From Bacteroidales bacterium (lineage in GTDB: Bacteria; Bacteroidota; Bacteroidia; Bacteroidales; JAGOPY01), in NCBI GenBank assembly GCA_023229505.1, contig JALNZD010000029.1, forward strand, positions 1 to 55,057: a stretch of DNA of 55,057 nucleotides, written 5' to 3'. Shown in pieces: positions 27,180 through 37,011 of the stretch. The notes under the pieces are model-generated. The model saw only the letters and a list, made by a program, of their open reading frames with translations. It had not been told where the DNA came from and did no database searches. The translations under genes and the position numbers were made by a program. The stretch's first letter is position 1, and every line of letters starts with the position of its first letter.

Positions 27180-28169
27180 ATGAAGAAATTAATACTCTTT
27201 TCATTCATCTCGCTATTTTCCAGCATGTTAATGGCTCAGGCCGATTGCTCTGACCTGATCATTTCAGAGTATGTGGAAGGCTGGAGTAATAATAAGTCTG
27301 TTGAAATTTACAATCCTACGCCCGATCCGATCGATCTTATTGCCTACCGGTTGATCAGGTGGTCCAACGGTGATGAGACGGCAGACCAGGATTCAAGATA
27401 TGTCCTGCCCCTGACCGGTACGATCCCGTCTTATGGTGTGATTGTGATGATCCAGGATACGAATTTCCCGGGTCAGGATACCATGATTGACATAGGATTG
27501 AAACAAAGGGCAAACTATATGGCACCCGCTGACTATGATGAGGGAACCCCTGGTTGCCGGGTGGTTTTCTGGAATGGCGATGATGCGGTTTCATTGCAGC
27601 ATTTTTTGACAGGCACCTGGACAGATATTGATATTTTCGGCGAAATAGGTGTGCGTCCTTTAAACTGGCAGGGGACCACAGATCCGGTTGGCGCCTGGGA
27701 TGATAACCCGCCTTATGCCGATGGACAGGGCAATTACCTGACCAAAGACCAGACCCTTGTGCGCAAATCCAGTGTGAAGGTCGGGATTAACCGTGATGTG
27801 ATGAACCTTTACGGCCCCAATAGTTTTAATGCACTTTTGGAATATGATTCTTTGCCCAATGACACTTTCGATAGCCTCGGATTTCACCGTTGTGATTGCA
27901 AGTCTTCAGCTATCAATGAACGACCGGGTGAAATTAGCGCAACACTGTATCCAAATCCGGTTACTTCAGATAAGATTTCTGTCAGCAGCGATGTGGAAAT
28001 GACCCGAATTCAGCTTATAAGTTTATTCGGCACTTTGATTGATGAAAAGCTTGTTACCGGCCACAAGGCAAGCTATGCATTACCTTTCGGTCTGGGCAAT
28101 GGGGTTTATATTGTCAGGGTGTTCGACAGGGAAAACAGGTCTGCCGCCAGGAAGTTAATGGTTTATTGA
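27180..28169 (+). CDS. Secreted lamin-tail-domain-like protein with T9SS sorting domain
   Basis: 329 residues. The signal peptide MKKLILFSFISLFSSMLMAQ is followed by a lamin-tail-like domain beginning DLIISEYVEGWSNNKSVEIY and NPTPDPIDL, the usual opening of LTD domains in secreted nucleases and phosphoesterases. The last roughly 75 residues (YPNPVTSDKISVSSD to RKLMVY) form a T9SS type A sorting domain. It is therefore exported to the cell surface or medium. No catalytic domain is attached, so it may be a binding subunit. The TonB receptor gene starts 11 nt after it, so the two are probably co-transcribed. The ATG at 27132 would put extra residues before the signal peptide and is rejected. Confidence 0.88.
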   Translation: MKKLILFSFISLFSSMLMAQADCSDLIISEYVEGWSNNKSVEIYNPTPDPIDLIAYRLIRWSNGDETADQDSRYVLPLTGTIPSYGVIVMIQDTNFPGQDTMIDIGLKQRANYMAPADYDEGTPGCRVVFWNGDDAVSLQHFLTGTWTDIDIFGEIGVRPLNWQGTTDPVGAWDDNPPYADGQGNYLTKDQTLVRKSSVKVGINRDVMNLYGPNSFNALLEYDSLPNDTFDSLGFHRCDCKSSAINERPGEISATLYPNPVTSDKISVSSDVEMTRIQLISLFGTLIDEKLVTGHKASYALPFGLGNGVYIVRVFDRENRSAARKLMVY

Positions 28170-28180
28170 TCGGGTGTCCT

Positions 28181-30946
28181 ATGTTGAAAAAAGAAGTAGC
28201 AACCTGGTCAAGGGTGTTCCGGGAAGGAAAGAAATTTCTGATTTTCATGCTGCTGACCACCCCGATTGGTTTAATGGCCCAGACCGGCGTGGTGAAAGGG
28301 ACCATTAAAGATGCGGGCAATGGTGAATTACTGATTGGTGTGAATGTTGTCTATGCTGCCGGCAAAGGCACTGTTACCGGATCCGACGGATCATACCGGC
28401 TCGAGTTGTCTTACGGAACCTACGAACTGCAGGTTTCTTATGTCGGTTATGTCAACCATACGAGCCGGATCGTGGTGAACGCTCCGACGATGAACCTGAA
28501 TATCAGTTTGAAAAATATAACCCTATCGGAGGTTGAAGTTGTAGCGGACCTGGCGCAGACCCGTGAAACACCCGTGGCATTCACTACCATCTCACCTTTA
28601 AAGATTGAGGAAGAACTTGCTTCTCAGGATATACCCATGCTGCTGACCCGCACCCCCGGTGTTTATGCCACCCAACAGGGTGGAGGTGATGGCGATGCAC
28701 GGATGAACATCCGCGGTTTTAACCAGCGCAATATTGCCGTGATGGTGGATGGAATCCCGGTCAACGATATGGAAAACGGCTGGGTTTACTGGTCTAACTG
28801 GTTCGGCCTTGATGCTGTAACACGCAATATACAGGTTCAACGAGGGCTCGGAGCATCAAAGCTGGTCATCCCTTCCGTTGGAGGTACTGTGAACATCATC
28901 ATCAAGGGAATTGAAGACAAGGCCCGGTTTTCCGTGAAACAGGAATACGGTAGTGACGCTTTTCTGCGGACCAGTCTCGGCTGGAACAGCGGCCAGCTTA
29001 AAAACGGATGGGGGATTACACTCGCCGGTTCATATAAAAGAGGTGACGGCTGGGTGGATGGAACCTGGACCGAGGGCTGGTTCTATTTCGCTCGCATTGA
29101 TAAAAAACTGGGTAGACACTTAGTTAGCCTGTCTGCCATGGGAGCCCCGCAAAAACACGGCCAGCGGTCTTACAAAAAATCTATTGCCTTCTTTGATAAG
29201 TCATATGCAGCCGAACAGGGTGTAGATACTGCCGGCATGCAGGCTTCCCACGGGTTCAAATTCAACGAGAACTGGGGCTACCTGCAGCGTGAGGGAGAAG
29301 ACAGGGAACTGCTTTCCGAACGGATGAATTATTATCACAAACCCCTGATCAGCCTGCGTGATTTCTGGAATATCAGTGAAAGGGTTTATTTATCAAATAT
29401 TTTTTATGTTTCGCTTGGAAAAGGCGGTGGTACAGGACCTGCAAAATCTGATAAATACGGAACCCCCAGCAGTTCTACCTTTCCTATCGTTGATTCGACC
29501 GGACAGATCAATTTTCAAGGGATTTATGATCTGAATCACTATTCCGAAGACGGAAGATCGCGGGGTATATTGCGAAGCAGTGTGAATGACCATTACTGGT
29601 ATGGATTCTTGTCTACCTTTAATTACCGGATCAATGAGCTTTGGGAATTTTCCGGCGGTATCGACTTAAGAACATACAAGGGCAAACATTATATGATCGT
29701 TCATGACCTGCTGGGCGGGGATTATTTCCTTGATAATTCCAATCAGAACAGGGGAGATATAATCAGAAAAGAGGGCGATAATATCCAGTACAGTGATGAT
29801 GGCCTTGTTCGTTGGGGAGGCATGTTCGGGCTGGTGAAATGGCGCAGCGGGAACTGGTCGGCTTTTGCCAACCTTTCCGGTTCATACAATGGCTATAAGC
29901 GTGTCGATTATTACATTCCAAAAGAGCTCCAGGTTGGGGATACTGCCCTTCTCATCGGATATAGTGACTCGGTTATTTATTCAGGACAAATGTATACACG
30001 CTATTCAAAAGGATTAAAAGTTAACCAGACGCCATGGAGATGGTTTCCCGGATTTACCTTAAAAGGCGGAGTGAATTATAACCTGAGCGAACGGTCGAAT
30101 CTTTTTATGAACCTGGGCTACTTATCGAAATCACCCCGGTTTAACAATGTCTTTTATTATGACAATGTGGAATTCAGTAATCCGGAAAATGAAAATGTGA
30201 CGGCATTTGAATTGGGTTACAGCTATTACAGCAAGAAGATTTCCCTGGATGTGAACGGCTATCTTACCCTCTGGAAGAACAAACCCGCTGACCGCACATC
30301 AACATTTGTCGATCCGGTCGAGGAGACAACTTACCAGGTCAATATCAACGGGATGAATGCCAGGCACATAGGTATTGAAGCCGAATTTAATCATGATATC
30401 ACCAGGTCACTGTCGTATAACCTGATGGTGTCGGTTGGAAACTGGATATGGACTTCTGAAGATACTGCCAGGGTTTACGTCAACAATCATATAGCTGATT
30501 CAATTTATTTTAATGCAAAAGGTGTTCATGTCGGTGATGCCGCACAGACCCAATTTTCAGGAGGTATCCGGTGGGAGATTATCAATGACCTTTACATTTC
30601 AGGCTCAGCAACTTATTTTACCCGTTATTTCTCTGAATTCGATCCCATCAGCCTTTCTCCGGATATTAACCCGAATTACCTGGATGAAAATGGAAATCCA
30701 AAGGAATCATGGCAAATACCGAATTACGCTTTAATCGACATCAATGCCGGATATACGCTTAAGATAAAAAAAGTTTATGTCGATTTCAGGGGTTCTGTGT
30801 TGAATTTACTGAATACGGAATATATTTCTGATGCCCAGAACAACGATACATACAGCTCGCCTACACAGTCCTTCGATGCACAATCCGCAGGAGTATTCTT
30901 TGGTTTGGGCAGAAGATTTAATTTGTCGGTGAAAGTGTCGTTTTGA
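28181..30946 (+). CDS. TonB-dependent outer membrane receptor
   Basis: 921 residues from ATG 28181. Signal peptide (FLIFMLLTTPIGLMAQ), then a carboxypeptidase-regulatory-like domain (VVKGTIKDAGNGELLIGVNV, about 37-120), a plug domain with MNIRGFNQRNIAVMVDGIPV (about 170-200), and a 22-strand barrel ending in the aromatic VKVSF that outer membrane proteins need for insertion. It imports a large substrate in a TonB-ExbBD-dependent way. No SusD partner follows, which argues against a standard polysaccharide-utilisation locus. Its neighbours are a secreted lamin-tail protein and a secreted phospholipase-D-fold enzyme, so oligonucleotides or other phosphodiesters are a possible substrate (inference). 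Confidence 0.93.
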   Translation: MLKKEVATWSRVFREGKKFLIFMLLTTPIGLMAQTGVVKGTIKDAGNGELLIGVNVVYAAGKGTVTGSDGSYRLELSYGTYELQVSYVGYVNHTSRIVVNAPTMNLNISLKNITLSEVEVVADLAQTRETPVAFTTISPLKIEEELASQDIPMLLTRTPGVYATQQGGGDGDARMNIRGFNQRNIAVMVDGIPVNDMENGWVYWSNWFGLDAVTRNIQVQRGLGASKLVIPSVGGTVNIIIKGIEDKARFSVKQEYGSDAFLRTSLGWNSGQLKNGWGITLAGSYKRGDGWVDGTWTEGWFYFARIDKKLGRHLVSLSAMGAPQKHGQRSYKKSIAFFDKSYAAEQGVDTAGMQASHGFKFNENWGYLQREGEDRELLSERMNYYHKPLISLRDFWNISERVYLSNIFYVSLGKGGGTGPAKSDKYGTPSSSTFPIVDSTGQINFQGIYDLNHYSEDGRSRGILRSSVNDHYWYGFLSTFNYRINELWEFSGGIDLRTYKGKHYMIVHDLLGGDYFLDNSNQNRGDIIRKEGDNIQYSDDGLVRWGGMFGLVKWRSGNWSAFANLSGSYNGYKRVDYYIPKELQVGDTALLIGYSDSVIYSGQMYTRYSKGLKVNQTPWRWFPGFTLKGGVNYNLSERSNLFMNLGYLSKSPRFNNVFYYDNVEFSNPENENVTAFELGYSYYSKKISLDVNGYLTLWKNKPADRTSTFVDPVEETTYQVNINGMNARHIGIEAEFNHDITRSLSYNLMVSVGNWIWTSEDTARVYVNNHIADSIYFNAKGVHVGDAAQTQFSGGIRWEIINDLYISGSATYFTRYFSEFDPISLSPDINPNYLDENGNPKESWQIPNYALIDINAGYTLKIKKVYVDFRGSVLNLLNTEYISDAQNNDTYSSPTQSFDAQSAGVFFGLGRRFNLSVKVSF

Positions 30947-31009
30947 GCATGGAGGCATGGAAGCATGGTTAATGGATTTGGGAATTTTAATTTTTAATTT
31001 TTAATTTGT

Positions 31010-33229
31010 ATGAAAAGATCTTTACTCATCCTTTTGGCATTTGTTGCTTTGGCAATCAGTGCTTTTTCGCAGGATAATATTGCTGATGCAAGGACTTATG
31101 CTGTTGGCGCTACTGTTACTGTTACCGGGGTTGTTACAAACGGACTGGAATTAGGAGTCATCCGATATATCCAGGATGAAACGGCCGGCATCGGCATTTA
31201 TGATGGCGATGTTTCTTATTTTCAACGCGGGGACCTGGTTACGGTTACCGGTAAAGTTGAAAGTTACAACCAACTGCTTGAAATAGGGACTTTAACGGCC
31301 CATTCAGTTACTTCTTCCGGTAATCCTTTGCCGGTTCCGGAATTAATTGTGATCGATGATTTTGGTGAAGATTTGGAAGGTGAGCTGGTAAGGGTCAACC
31401 AGGTCCAGTTTGTGAATGCCGGCGGAACTTTCAGCGGCAACACCAATTACAATATCACCGCAGGCGGAGAAACCGGAGTGATCAGGATTAATACAGCCTC
31501 CAACTTAGTGGGACAGTTAATCCCGACGGCAGAAGTTGACCTGGTCGGTGTTATGAGCCAGTTTCATTATAGTAATCCAAATGAGGGCTACCAGCTATTG
31601 CTTAGGAATACGGATGATATTATCCTGGGAGAACAAATTGCCATGGCTTCTTCTTTGGAAGTGATGGGGCTGACTACAGCAGGTTTTTCATTGTATTGGA
31701 AAACAAACCTGGCAGGAACAAGCCAGATGCTTTATGGTAATACGACTGCCTTTGAACTCGGTGTCCTTACCGGGCCCGGACCGGCTGATACAAACCATAC
31801 TGTTACCCTTGGCGGAGCAACCCCTTCTACATTATTTTATGTCAAAGCGTTTTCAGTCAAAGGATCAGATACAGCTTTCTCCGGAGTACGCGCAGTCGTT
31901 ACCACTTCGGTTTCAACCGGGGATATGAAAGTATATTTCACTTCTACAGTTGATAATTCGGTATCAACCGGGACTAATGCCATTCAACTGGACAATGCGG
32001 TCGATGATACCGTCATCAATTATATAAACAGGACTAAACAGACGCTTGATATTGCCATTTACAATTTTGGCATGGACGGCATTTCCAATATTGCATCAGC
32101 TGTGAACAATGCGTATAACCGGGGAGTTCAAATCCGTATAGTGGTCGATGGCAGTACCGCTAACCAGGGCATTGAAAGCCTTAATGCAAGTATCCGCAAG
32201 ATTGCCAGCCCGGCAGGCGTTGACTGGGGCATTATGCACAATAAGTTTGTCGTGATGGATGCCTATTCCGGTGATCCCAATGATCCGATCGTCTGGACTG
32301 GTTCTACCAACTGGACGTCCGGCAATGTTAATACAGATGCCAATAACGTGGTCGTTATACAGGATAAGAGCCTGGCCATAGCTTATACCCTTGAATTTAA
32401 TGAGATGTGGGGAACTTCCGGACCTGATCCCAACCTTACGAACTCCCGTTTTGGTTTCAATAAAATCGATGATACACCACATGAGTTTATCATTGACGGA
32501 AAATCTGTGTATTGTTACTTTAGCCCAACCGATGGGGTAAACCAGCAAATCATTGAAACAATTCAAACCTCAAATAGTGATATTGAAGTCAATACTATGC
32601 TCATTACCCGTTCAGATATCGGTTATGCATTGCGTGATGAAAAGATTGCGGGGATAGACACCCGGGTAATAGTCAACAAACAGGCGGATTGTTCCGAAAC
32701 GGTTGCAGGTACGCTAATATCGGCTTTGGGAAGCAATTTCAAGGAGTACGGAGAGTCGGGTTTGTTGCATAGTAAATCAATGATCGTCGACCAGTCTAAC
32801 ACCAATTCTGATCCGCAGGTGTTGCTTGGCAGCCATAACTGGAGCGCCAGCGCTAATGATAAAAACGATGAGAATACCCTGATCATCCATGATGCCACCA
32901 TCGCCAATCTCTTCTACCAGGAATTTATGGCCCGCTGGGCACTTGGTGTGCCCCTCGCAGTTGACGAAACCGACCAGGTTATACCATCTTTGGTTTATCC
33001 CAATCCTTCTGCAGGCCAGGTTATGGTCCAGCTCAATGAAAAAGTTCAAGGCCCTGTCAACCTGAGAATTTATAACCGTATCGGGCAGTTGGTATTCCAG
33101 GCCGATGAAAGAGCTACACCGGGATCACAAATAAAGCTGAATATCAGTGATATGGATACCGGTATTTATTTCCTCGAAGTGACGGGAAATAACATGCGGA
33201 TCAGTGAAAAACTGGTAATCATACGTTAA
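31010..33229 (+). CDS. Secreted phospholipase-D-fold hydrolase with OB-fold and T9SS sorting domain
   Basis: 739 residues. The signal peptide (LLILLAFVALAISAFSQ) is followed by an OB-fold-like domain (about 22-210; VTVTGVVTNGLELGVIRYIQ resembles OB domains of extracellular nucleases), a fibronectin-like linker (to about 300) and two PLD half-domains. Both HxK(x)4D motifs are present: MHNKFVVMD with GSTNWTSGNVNTD, and LHSKSMIVD with GSHNWSASANDKND. The C-terminus (YPNPSAGQVMVQL to KLVIIR) is a T9SS type A sorting domain. A surface nuclease or phosphodiesterase is most likely; phospholipase activity is also possible. It lies 63 nt after the TonB receptor gene on the same strand. Confidence 0.9.
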   Translation: MKRSLLILLAFVALAISAFSQDNIADARTYAVGATVTVTGVVTNGLELGVIRYIQDETAGIGIYDGDVSYFQRGDLVTVTGKVESYNQLLEIGTLTAHSVTSSGNPLPVPELIVIDDFGEDLEGELVRVNQVQFVNAGGTFSGNTNYNITAGGETGVIRINTASNLVGQLIPTAEVDLVGVMSQFHYSNPNEGYQLLLRNTDDIILGEQIAMASSLEVMGLTTAGFSLYWKTNLAGTSQMLYGNTTAFELGVLTGPGPADTNHTVTLGGATPSTLFYVKAFSVKGSDTAFSGVRAVVTTSVSTGDMKVYFTSTVDNSVSTGTNAIQLDNAVDDTVINYINRTKQTLDIAIYNFGMDGISNIASAVNNAYNRGVQIRIVVDGSTANQGIESLNASIRKIASPAGVDWGIMHNKFVVMDAYSGDPNDPIVWTGSTNWTSGNVNTDANNVVVIQDKSLAIAYTLEFNEMWGTSGPDPNLTNSRFGFNKIDDTPHEFIIDGKSVYCYFSPTDGVNQQIIETIQTSNSDIEVNTMLITRSDIGYALRDEKIAGIDTRVIVNKQADCSETVAGTLISALGSNFKEYGESGLLHSKSMIVDQSNTNSDPQVLLGSHNWSASANDKNDENTLIIHDATIANLFYQEFMARWALGVPLAVDETDQVIPSLVYPNPSAGQVMVQLNEKVQGPVNLRIYNRIGQLVFQADERATPGSQIKLNISDMDTGIYFLEVTGNNMRISEKLVIIR

Positions 33230-33325
33230 TCCAAATAAAACATTCTGTTAATTCGTTACAGGCAGAGTAAAATAATTTGTTAATTTGCATCAACATTCTG
33301 ATTTATACACCAAAAGTATTGACCT

Positions 33326-34057
33326 GTGTCAGATAGTTTAGTCATCATCCCTACTTATAACGAGAAGGAGAATATTGAAAAGATCATCCGGTTTGTTTTC
33401 TCATTACCGAAGGTTTTTCATGTGCTGATCGTTGAGGATAATTCTCCTGACGGGACGGCTGATATTGTCAGAAAGCTCATGAAAGAATTTCCTGACAAGC
33501 TATTCATGGAAGAGAGAAAAGGAAAGCTTGGCCTGGGAACAGCTTACATTCACGGTTTTAAATGGGCACTGGCAAAAGGGTATGAATATATCTTTGAAAT
33601 GGATGCCGATTTTTCCCATAACCCTGCCGATTTGCTGAAATTGTATGATTCCTGTGCCTCGCAAGGCGCTGACCTTGTGGTCGGGTCCAGGTATATCCGG
33701 GGTGTGAATGTGGTGAACTGGCCGATGGGAAGGATATTGATGTCATATTACGCCTCGGCCTATGTGCGCTTTATAACCCGTATGAAGGTGCGTGATACTA
33801 CAGCAGGCTTTGTTTGTTATACCAGGAAAGTGCTGGACACTATTAACCTTGACCGTATCCGGTTTATCGGTTATGCTTTTCAGATTGAAATGAAATATAC
33901 TGCCTGGAAGCTCGGATTCAAGATTTATGAGGAGCCCATCATTTTTACCGACCGGACAGAAGGCCAGTCGAAGATGAGTTCCGGGATCTTCAAGGAAGCC
34001 GTGCTTGGCGTCATCAGCCTGCGATGCAGAAATATCAGGAAAATCCACCGCAAATAG
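33326..34057 (+). CDS. Polyprenol-phosphate mannosyltransferase-like GT2 enzyme
   Basis: 243 residues, GTG start (MSDSLVIIPTYNEKENIEKI). A family 2 glycosyltransferase of the dolichyl/polyprenyl-phosphate mannose synthase type, which moves a sugar from its nucleotide form to a polyprenyl phosphate carrier on the inner membrane face. Motifs: VEDNSPDGTADIV, GLGTAYIHGFKWAL, EMDADFSHNP (metal-binding DxD), VVGSRYIRG, FVCYTRKVL and FQIEMKYTAWKLGF. No C-terminal membrane segments, as in the short soluble form. Sugar donor not provable from sequence. Confidence 0.9.
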   Translation: MSDSLVIIPTYNEKENIEKIIRFVFSLPKVFHVLIVEDNSPDGTADIVRKLMKEFPDKLFMEERKGKLGLGTAYIHGFKWALAKGYEYIFEMDADFSHNPADLLKLYDSCASQGADLVVGSRYIRGVNVVNWPMGRILMSYYASAYVRFITRMKVRDTTAGFVCYTRKVLDTINLDRIRFIGYAFQIEMKYTAWKLGFKIYEEPIIFTDRTEGQSKMSSGIFKEAVLGVISLRCRNIRKIHRK

Positions 34058-34108
34058 GGAAAGCCCCTATTTGATCAATGTTGATTTTTCCATCTAACAA
34101 TAAACCTT

Positions 34109-35485
34109 ATGCCAGGGAATTACTATATACATAATGCCCGGATTGTAAATGAGGGTGAAATATTTCATGGCAGTCTGATTATCAGGGATGGAATGATCCA
34201 TAAGGTGATCAGGGATGAAGTAACTGAAGGTTATCATGAGGAATTCAAAGGGATGCCATCCCTGGATACAGGGGGAAAATTCCTTATACCTGGCGTGATC
34301 GACGACCAGGTCCATTTCCGCGAGCCAGGCCTTACCCACAAAGGTGAGATTTTTACCGAAAGCCGCGCCGCCGTTGCAGGGGGTGTGACCTCTTTTATGG
34401 ATATGCCTAATACGATTCCACAAACCCTCACCCAGGAATTGCTGGAACAGAAGTACAGCCTGGGGGCAGAAAAATCGCTCGCAAACTATTCCTTTTACAT
34501 CGGAGCGTCGAACGATAACCTTGATGAAATCCTTAAGACCGATCCGTTAAATGTCTGCGGGCTTAAGCTTTTTATGGGCGCTTCAACCGGCAATATGCTG
34601 GTCGAAAATCCCGAAACTCTGGACAATATTTTCAGTAAGGTAAAATTCCTGATAGCGGTCCATTGTGAAGACGAGACTACAATCAGGAGCAATATGGAGC
34701 ACTTCCGGGAGCTTTACGGCGAGGATGTGCCGCTATTCGCCCACCCGCTTATCCGCAGTGAGGAAGCCTGTTACAGGTCTACATCCCTGGCGATACAGTT
34801 AGCCAAAAAATATAATACACGGCTGCATGTGCTTCATTTGTCGACGGCTCATGAAATGGCCCTTTTCAGCAACGACCGTCCGCTTGCTGACAAAAAGATA
34901 ACGGCAGAGGTTTGTGTCCATCACCTGTGGTTTTCCGATAACGATTACCTGACCCTGGGCAACCGGATCAAATGGAACCCGGCCATCAAGTCGGCCCATG
35001 ACCGCGGAACATTATGGAAAGCCCTTTTGGAAGATAAGCTTGACGTGATAGCGACCGATCATGCCCCCCACACCCTGGAAGAAAAAGCAAACATTTATTT
35101 AAAAGCGCCTTCAGGTGGACCACTGGTCCAGCATTCCCTGCCGGCGATGCTGGATTTTTACCAGCAGGGTCGGATAAGCCTGGAAAAGGTGGTCGAAAAA
35201 ATGTGCCATGCCCCGGCAGTTTGTTTCAAGGTCGACCGGCGTGGTTTCATCCGGGAAGGTTATTGGGCCGACCTGGCCCTTATCGATCCTGACCAGCCCT
35301 GGGAGGTCAATCCTTCCAATATCTTTTATAAATGTGGCTGGTCTCCTTTTGAAGGGCATGCGTTTAGTTCAAAAATAACCCATACTTTTGTCAATGGAAA
35401 TTTAGTGTATGAGGCGGAGCCGCAACTTCTTGAAAGTCATTTTGATGAATCTGTCAGGGGTATGCGGTTGAAATTTAACCGATAA
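34109..35485 (+). CDS. pyrC: Dihydroorotase
   Basis: Closes carbamoyl-aspartate to dihydroorotate in pyrimidine synthesis. 458 residues, amidohydrolase fold, long class I type. Metal site motifs are all seen: DDQVHFREPGLTHKG (HxH-type motif read as D-x-V-H-F-R), the carboxylated lysine in GLKLFMGASTG, HCEDETT, HVLHLSTAHE and the catalytic Asp in IATDHAPHTLEEK. The family also includes allantoinases, but this pattern fits the Bacteroidota dihydroorotases. Start ATG 34109. The MORN lipoprotein gene begins 12 nt after its stop. Confidence 0.93.
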   Translation: MPGNYYIHNARIVNEGEIFHGSLIIRDGMIHKVIRDEVTEGYHEEFKGMPSLDTGGKFLIPGVIDDQVHFREPGLTHKGEIFTESRAAVAGGVTSFMDMPNTIPQTLTQELLEQKYSLGAEKSLANYSFYIGASNDNLDEILKTDPLNVCGLKLFMGASTGNMLVENPETLDNIFSKVKFLIAVHCEDETTIRSNMEHFRELYGEDVPLFAHPLIRSEEACYRSTSLAIQLAKKYNTRLHVLHLSTAHEMALFSNDRPLADKKITAEVCVHHLWFSDNDYLTLGNRIKWNPAIKSAHDRGTLWKALLEDKLDVIATDHAPHTLEEKANIYLKAPSGGPLVQHSLPAMLDFYQQGRISLEKVVEKMCHAPAVCFKVDRRGFIREGYWADLALIDPDQPWEVNPSNIFYKCGWSPFEGHAFSSKITHTFVNGNLVYEAEPQLLESHFDESVRGMRLKFNR

Positions 35486-35497
35486 TTAGCTGAAAGC

Positions 35498-35929
35498 ATG
35501 AGGAAAGTCTTTTTCTTTTTTATCGTCGTGTTCCTGGCCTCCTGTGGCCAGAAATTGCAGGAAAGAATTACCGAAACATACCCGGATGGGAAACCTAAAA
35601 GAGTCCAGTATTATACACCGGGTCCTGAGAACAGCTATATGGCCAAGGAAATTTTTTATTACCAGAATGGTCAGAAGAAAATGGATGGGTTTTATAACCA
35701 GGACAACAAGAAGCATGGCAAATGGGTTTACTGGCGGGAGGATGGGAAAAAGTGGAGCGAGGGGTATTTCTACGAGGGGAAGGATGACGGATTAAGAAAG
35801 ACCTGGCATGAAAACGGCAGCAAGCATTATCAAGGGAAGTACGATAAAGGAACCCGGGTTGGTACCTGGAAGTTCTGGGATGAAAGCGGCAAGTTGGTTA
35901 AAGAAATCGATTACGATAAAGAGCAGTAA
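35498..35929 (+). CDS. MORN-repeat (YwqK-type) lipoprotein
   Basis: 143 residues. A lipoprotein signal (MRKVFFFFIVVFLASCG, lipid-modified Cys16) is followed by repeats of the MORN_2/YwqK type: YPDGKPKRVQYY, YYQNGQKKMDGFY, KHGKWVYWREDGKKWSEGYF, WHENGSKHYQGKY and RVGTWKFWDESGKLVKEIDY. Such proteins sit on the outer membrane or in the periplasm; some are labelled YwqK antitoxins, but no toxin gene is adjacent here. Twelve bases separate it from dihydroorotase, so co-transcription is likely although no functional link is evident. Confidence 0.88.
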   Translation: MRKVFFFFIVVFLASCGQKLQERITETYPDGKPKRVQYYTPGPENSYMAKEIFYYQNGQKKMDGFYNQDNKKHGKWVYWREDGKKWSEGYFYEGKDDGLRKTWHENGSKHYQGKYDKGTRVGTWKFWDESGKLVKEIDYDKEQ

Positions 35930-35952
35930 GTTGTCTTAAAGTGACCAATGAC

Positions 35953-37005
35953 TTATTTTTTCAGTATAAAGTCTATATAAACAGGGAGATGATCGCTGTA
36001 GCCACCGTAGTATTCTTTAGCAGCAGTGCGGTTTGGACGTAATGTCCCGTCATCTGTCTTAAACATCAGCCATTCGGGTTCAAAGATCCTCCCTTCGCGG
36101 TCGTAAAAGATTACCCCTTTTTCCTTATTCCAGAAACTGCCGCTGATGATTACCTGGTCAAACAGATCCCAATCTTTATAATACAAAGTTCCCTTTCCTT
36201 GCCGGTAAAGCGGATCCATCAGGTTATATAGCCCTTTATTGGCCGGCATTTCTGTAGACGGTCTAACTTTCAATCCTTCTGTGATGCTTTTATCAACAGG
36301 TTCATCGTTGAAATCACCCATAATCACAATAAGCGCATTGGGATTTCGGCTGAATATAGAATCGGTTAGGGCTTTCAGGGTTTCGGCAGCCATGATCCGC
36401 TTCGGTTCGCTCATTTCTTTTCCTTCCGACCGGGATGGCCAATGGTTGACAAAGATATGCAGGGTGTCATTCTTTATCTTACTGCTTAATCCTCTAACAT
36501 AGAGGATATTCCTGGTGCGGTCTTCCGGTTGAAAAGGGAAAGTCACCGGGATGCTGAGGACATTCAAAGGCTGGAACTGATCCGGATCATAGATCATGGC
36601 ATTATCAATCCCTCTTTCATCAGGACTATCGCGATGAATGACCTGGAAACGATAGGGGATGATGCGCGGGGAGCGGACCAGGTCCTCAAGGACCATTTTA
36701 TTTTCAACCTCACATAAACCCATGACGGCAACCGGCTGTGGCTGGGAAAGAGCATGAATGACATCTGCCAGCCGGCTGAGTTTTACCTCGTAACGCTCAC
36801 TTGTCCAGGGAATCCTGGCTCCCGGTAAAAAATCGGCATCATTGATAAGCGGATCGTCAATAGTATCATAGAGGTTTTCAACATTATAAAAGGCGATGCG
36901 GAAAGTTTTGCCTGCCAGTTTGTTCTGATTGGCCTGTCCGAAGACCAATTGTGCGATCAGAATCAGGAGAGCGGAGAAAAGGATTGGATAGAAGAGCTTT
37001 TTCAT
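35953..37005 (-). CDS. Secreted endonuclease/exonuclease/phosphatase family protein
   Basis: 350 residues with a signal peptide (FYPILFSALLILIAQLVFGQ). EEP-fold motifs in order: FRIAFYNVENLYDTID, VMGLCEVENKMVLEDL (metal-binding Glu), FVNHWPSRSEGK, IVIMGDFNDEPVDKSI and the catalytic YSDHLPVYIDF. It belongs to the group that cleaves phosphodiester bonds in DNA or phospholipid head groups, acting in the periplasm or outside. It is the last gene of a minus-strand run with der and the S4 protein (6-nt gap). It lies about 2.7 kb from the PLD-fold enzyme, giving two exported phosphodiesterases in one region. Confidence 0.9.
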   Translation of the reverse strand: MKKLFYPILFSALLILIAQLVFGQANQNKLAGKTFRIAFYNVENLYDTIDDPLINDADFLPGARIPWTSERYEVKLSRLADVIHALSQPQPVAVMGLCEVENKMVLEDLVRSPRIIPYRFQVIHRDSPDERGIDNAMIYDPDQFQPLNVLSIPVTFPFQPEDRTRNILYVRGLSSKIKNDTLHIFVNHWPSRSEGKEMSEPKRIMAAETLKALTDSIFSRNPNALIVIMGDFNDEPVDKSITEGLKVRPSTEMPANKGLYNLMDPLYRQGKGTLYYKDWDLFDQVIISGSFWNKEKGVIFYDREGRIFEPEWLMFKTDDGTLRPNRTAAKEYYGGYSDHLPVYIDFILKK

Positions 37006-37011
37006 AAAATA

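Noticed and set aside
35498..35929. MORN/YwqK lipoprotein as part of a toxin-antitoxin system
   Set aside because: No toxin gene is adjacent and the protein is a lipoprotein; the antitoxin label is only inherited from annotation.
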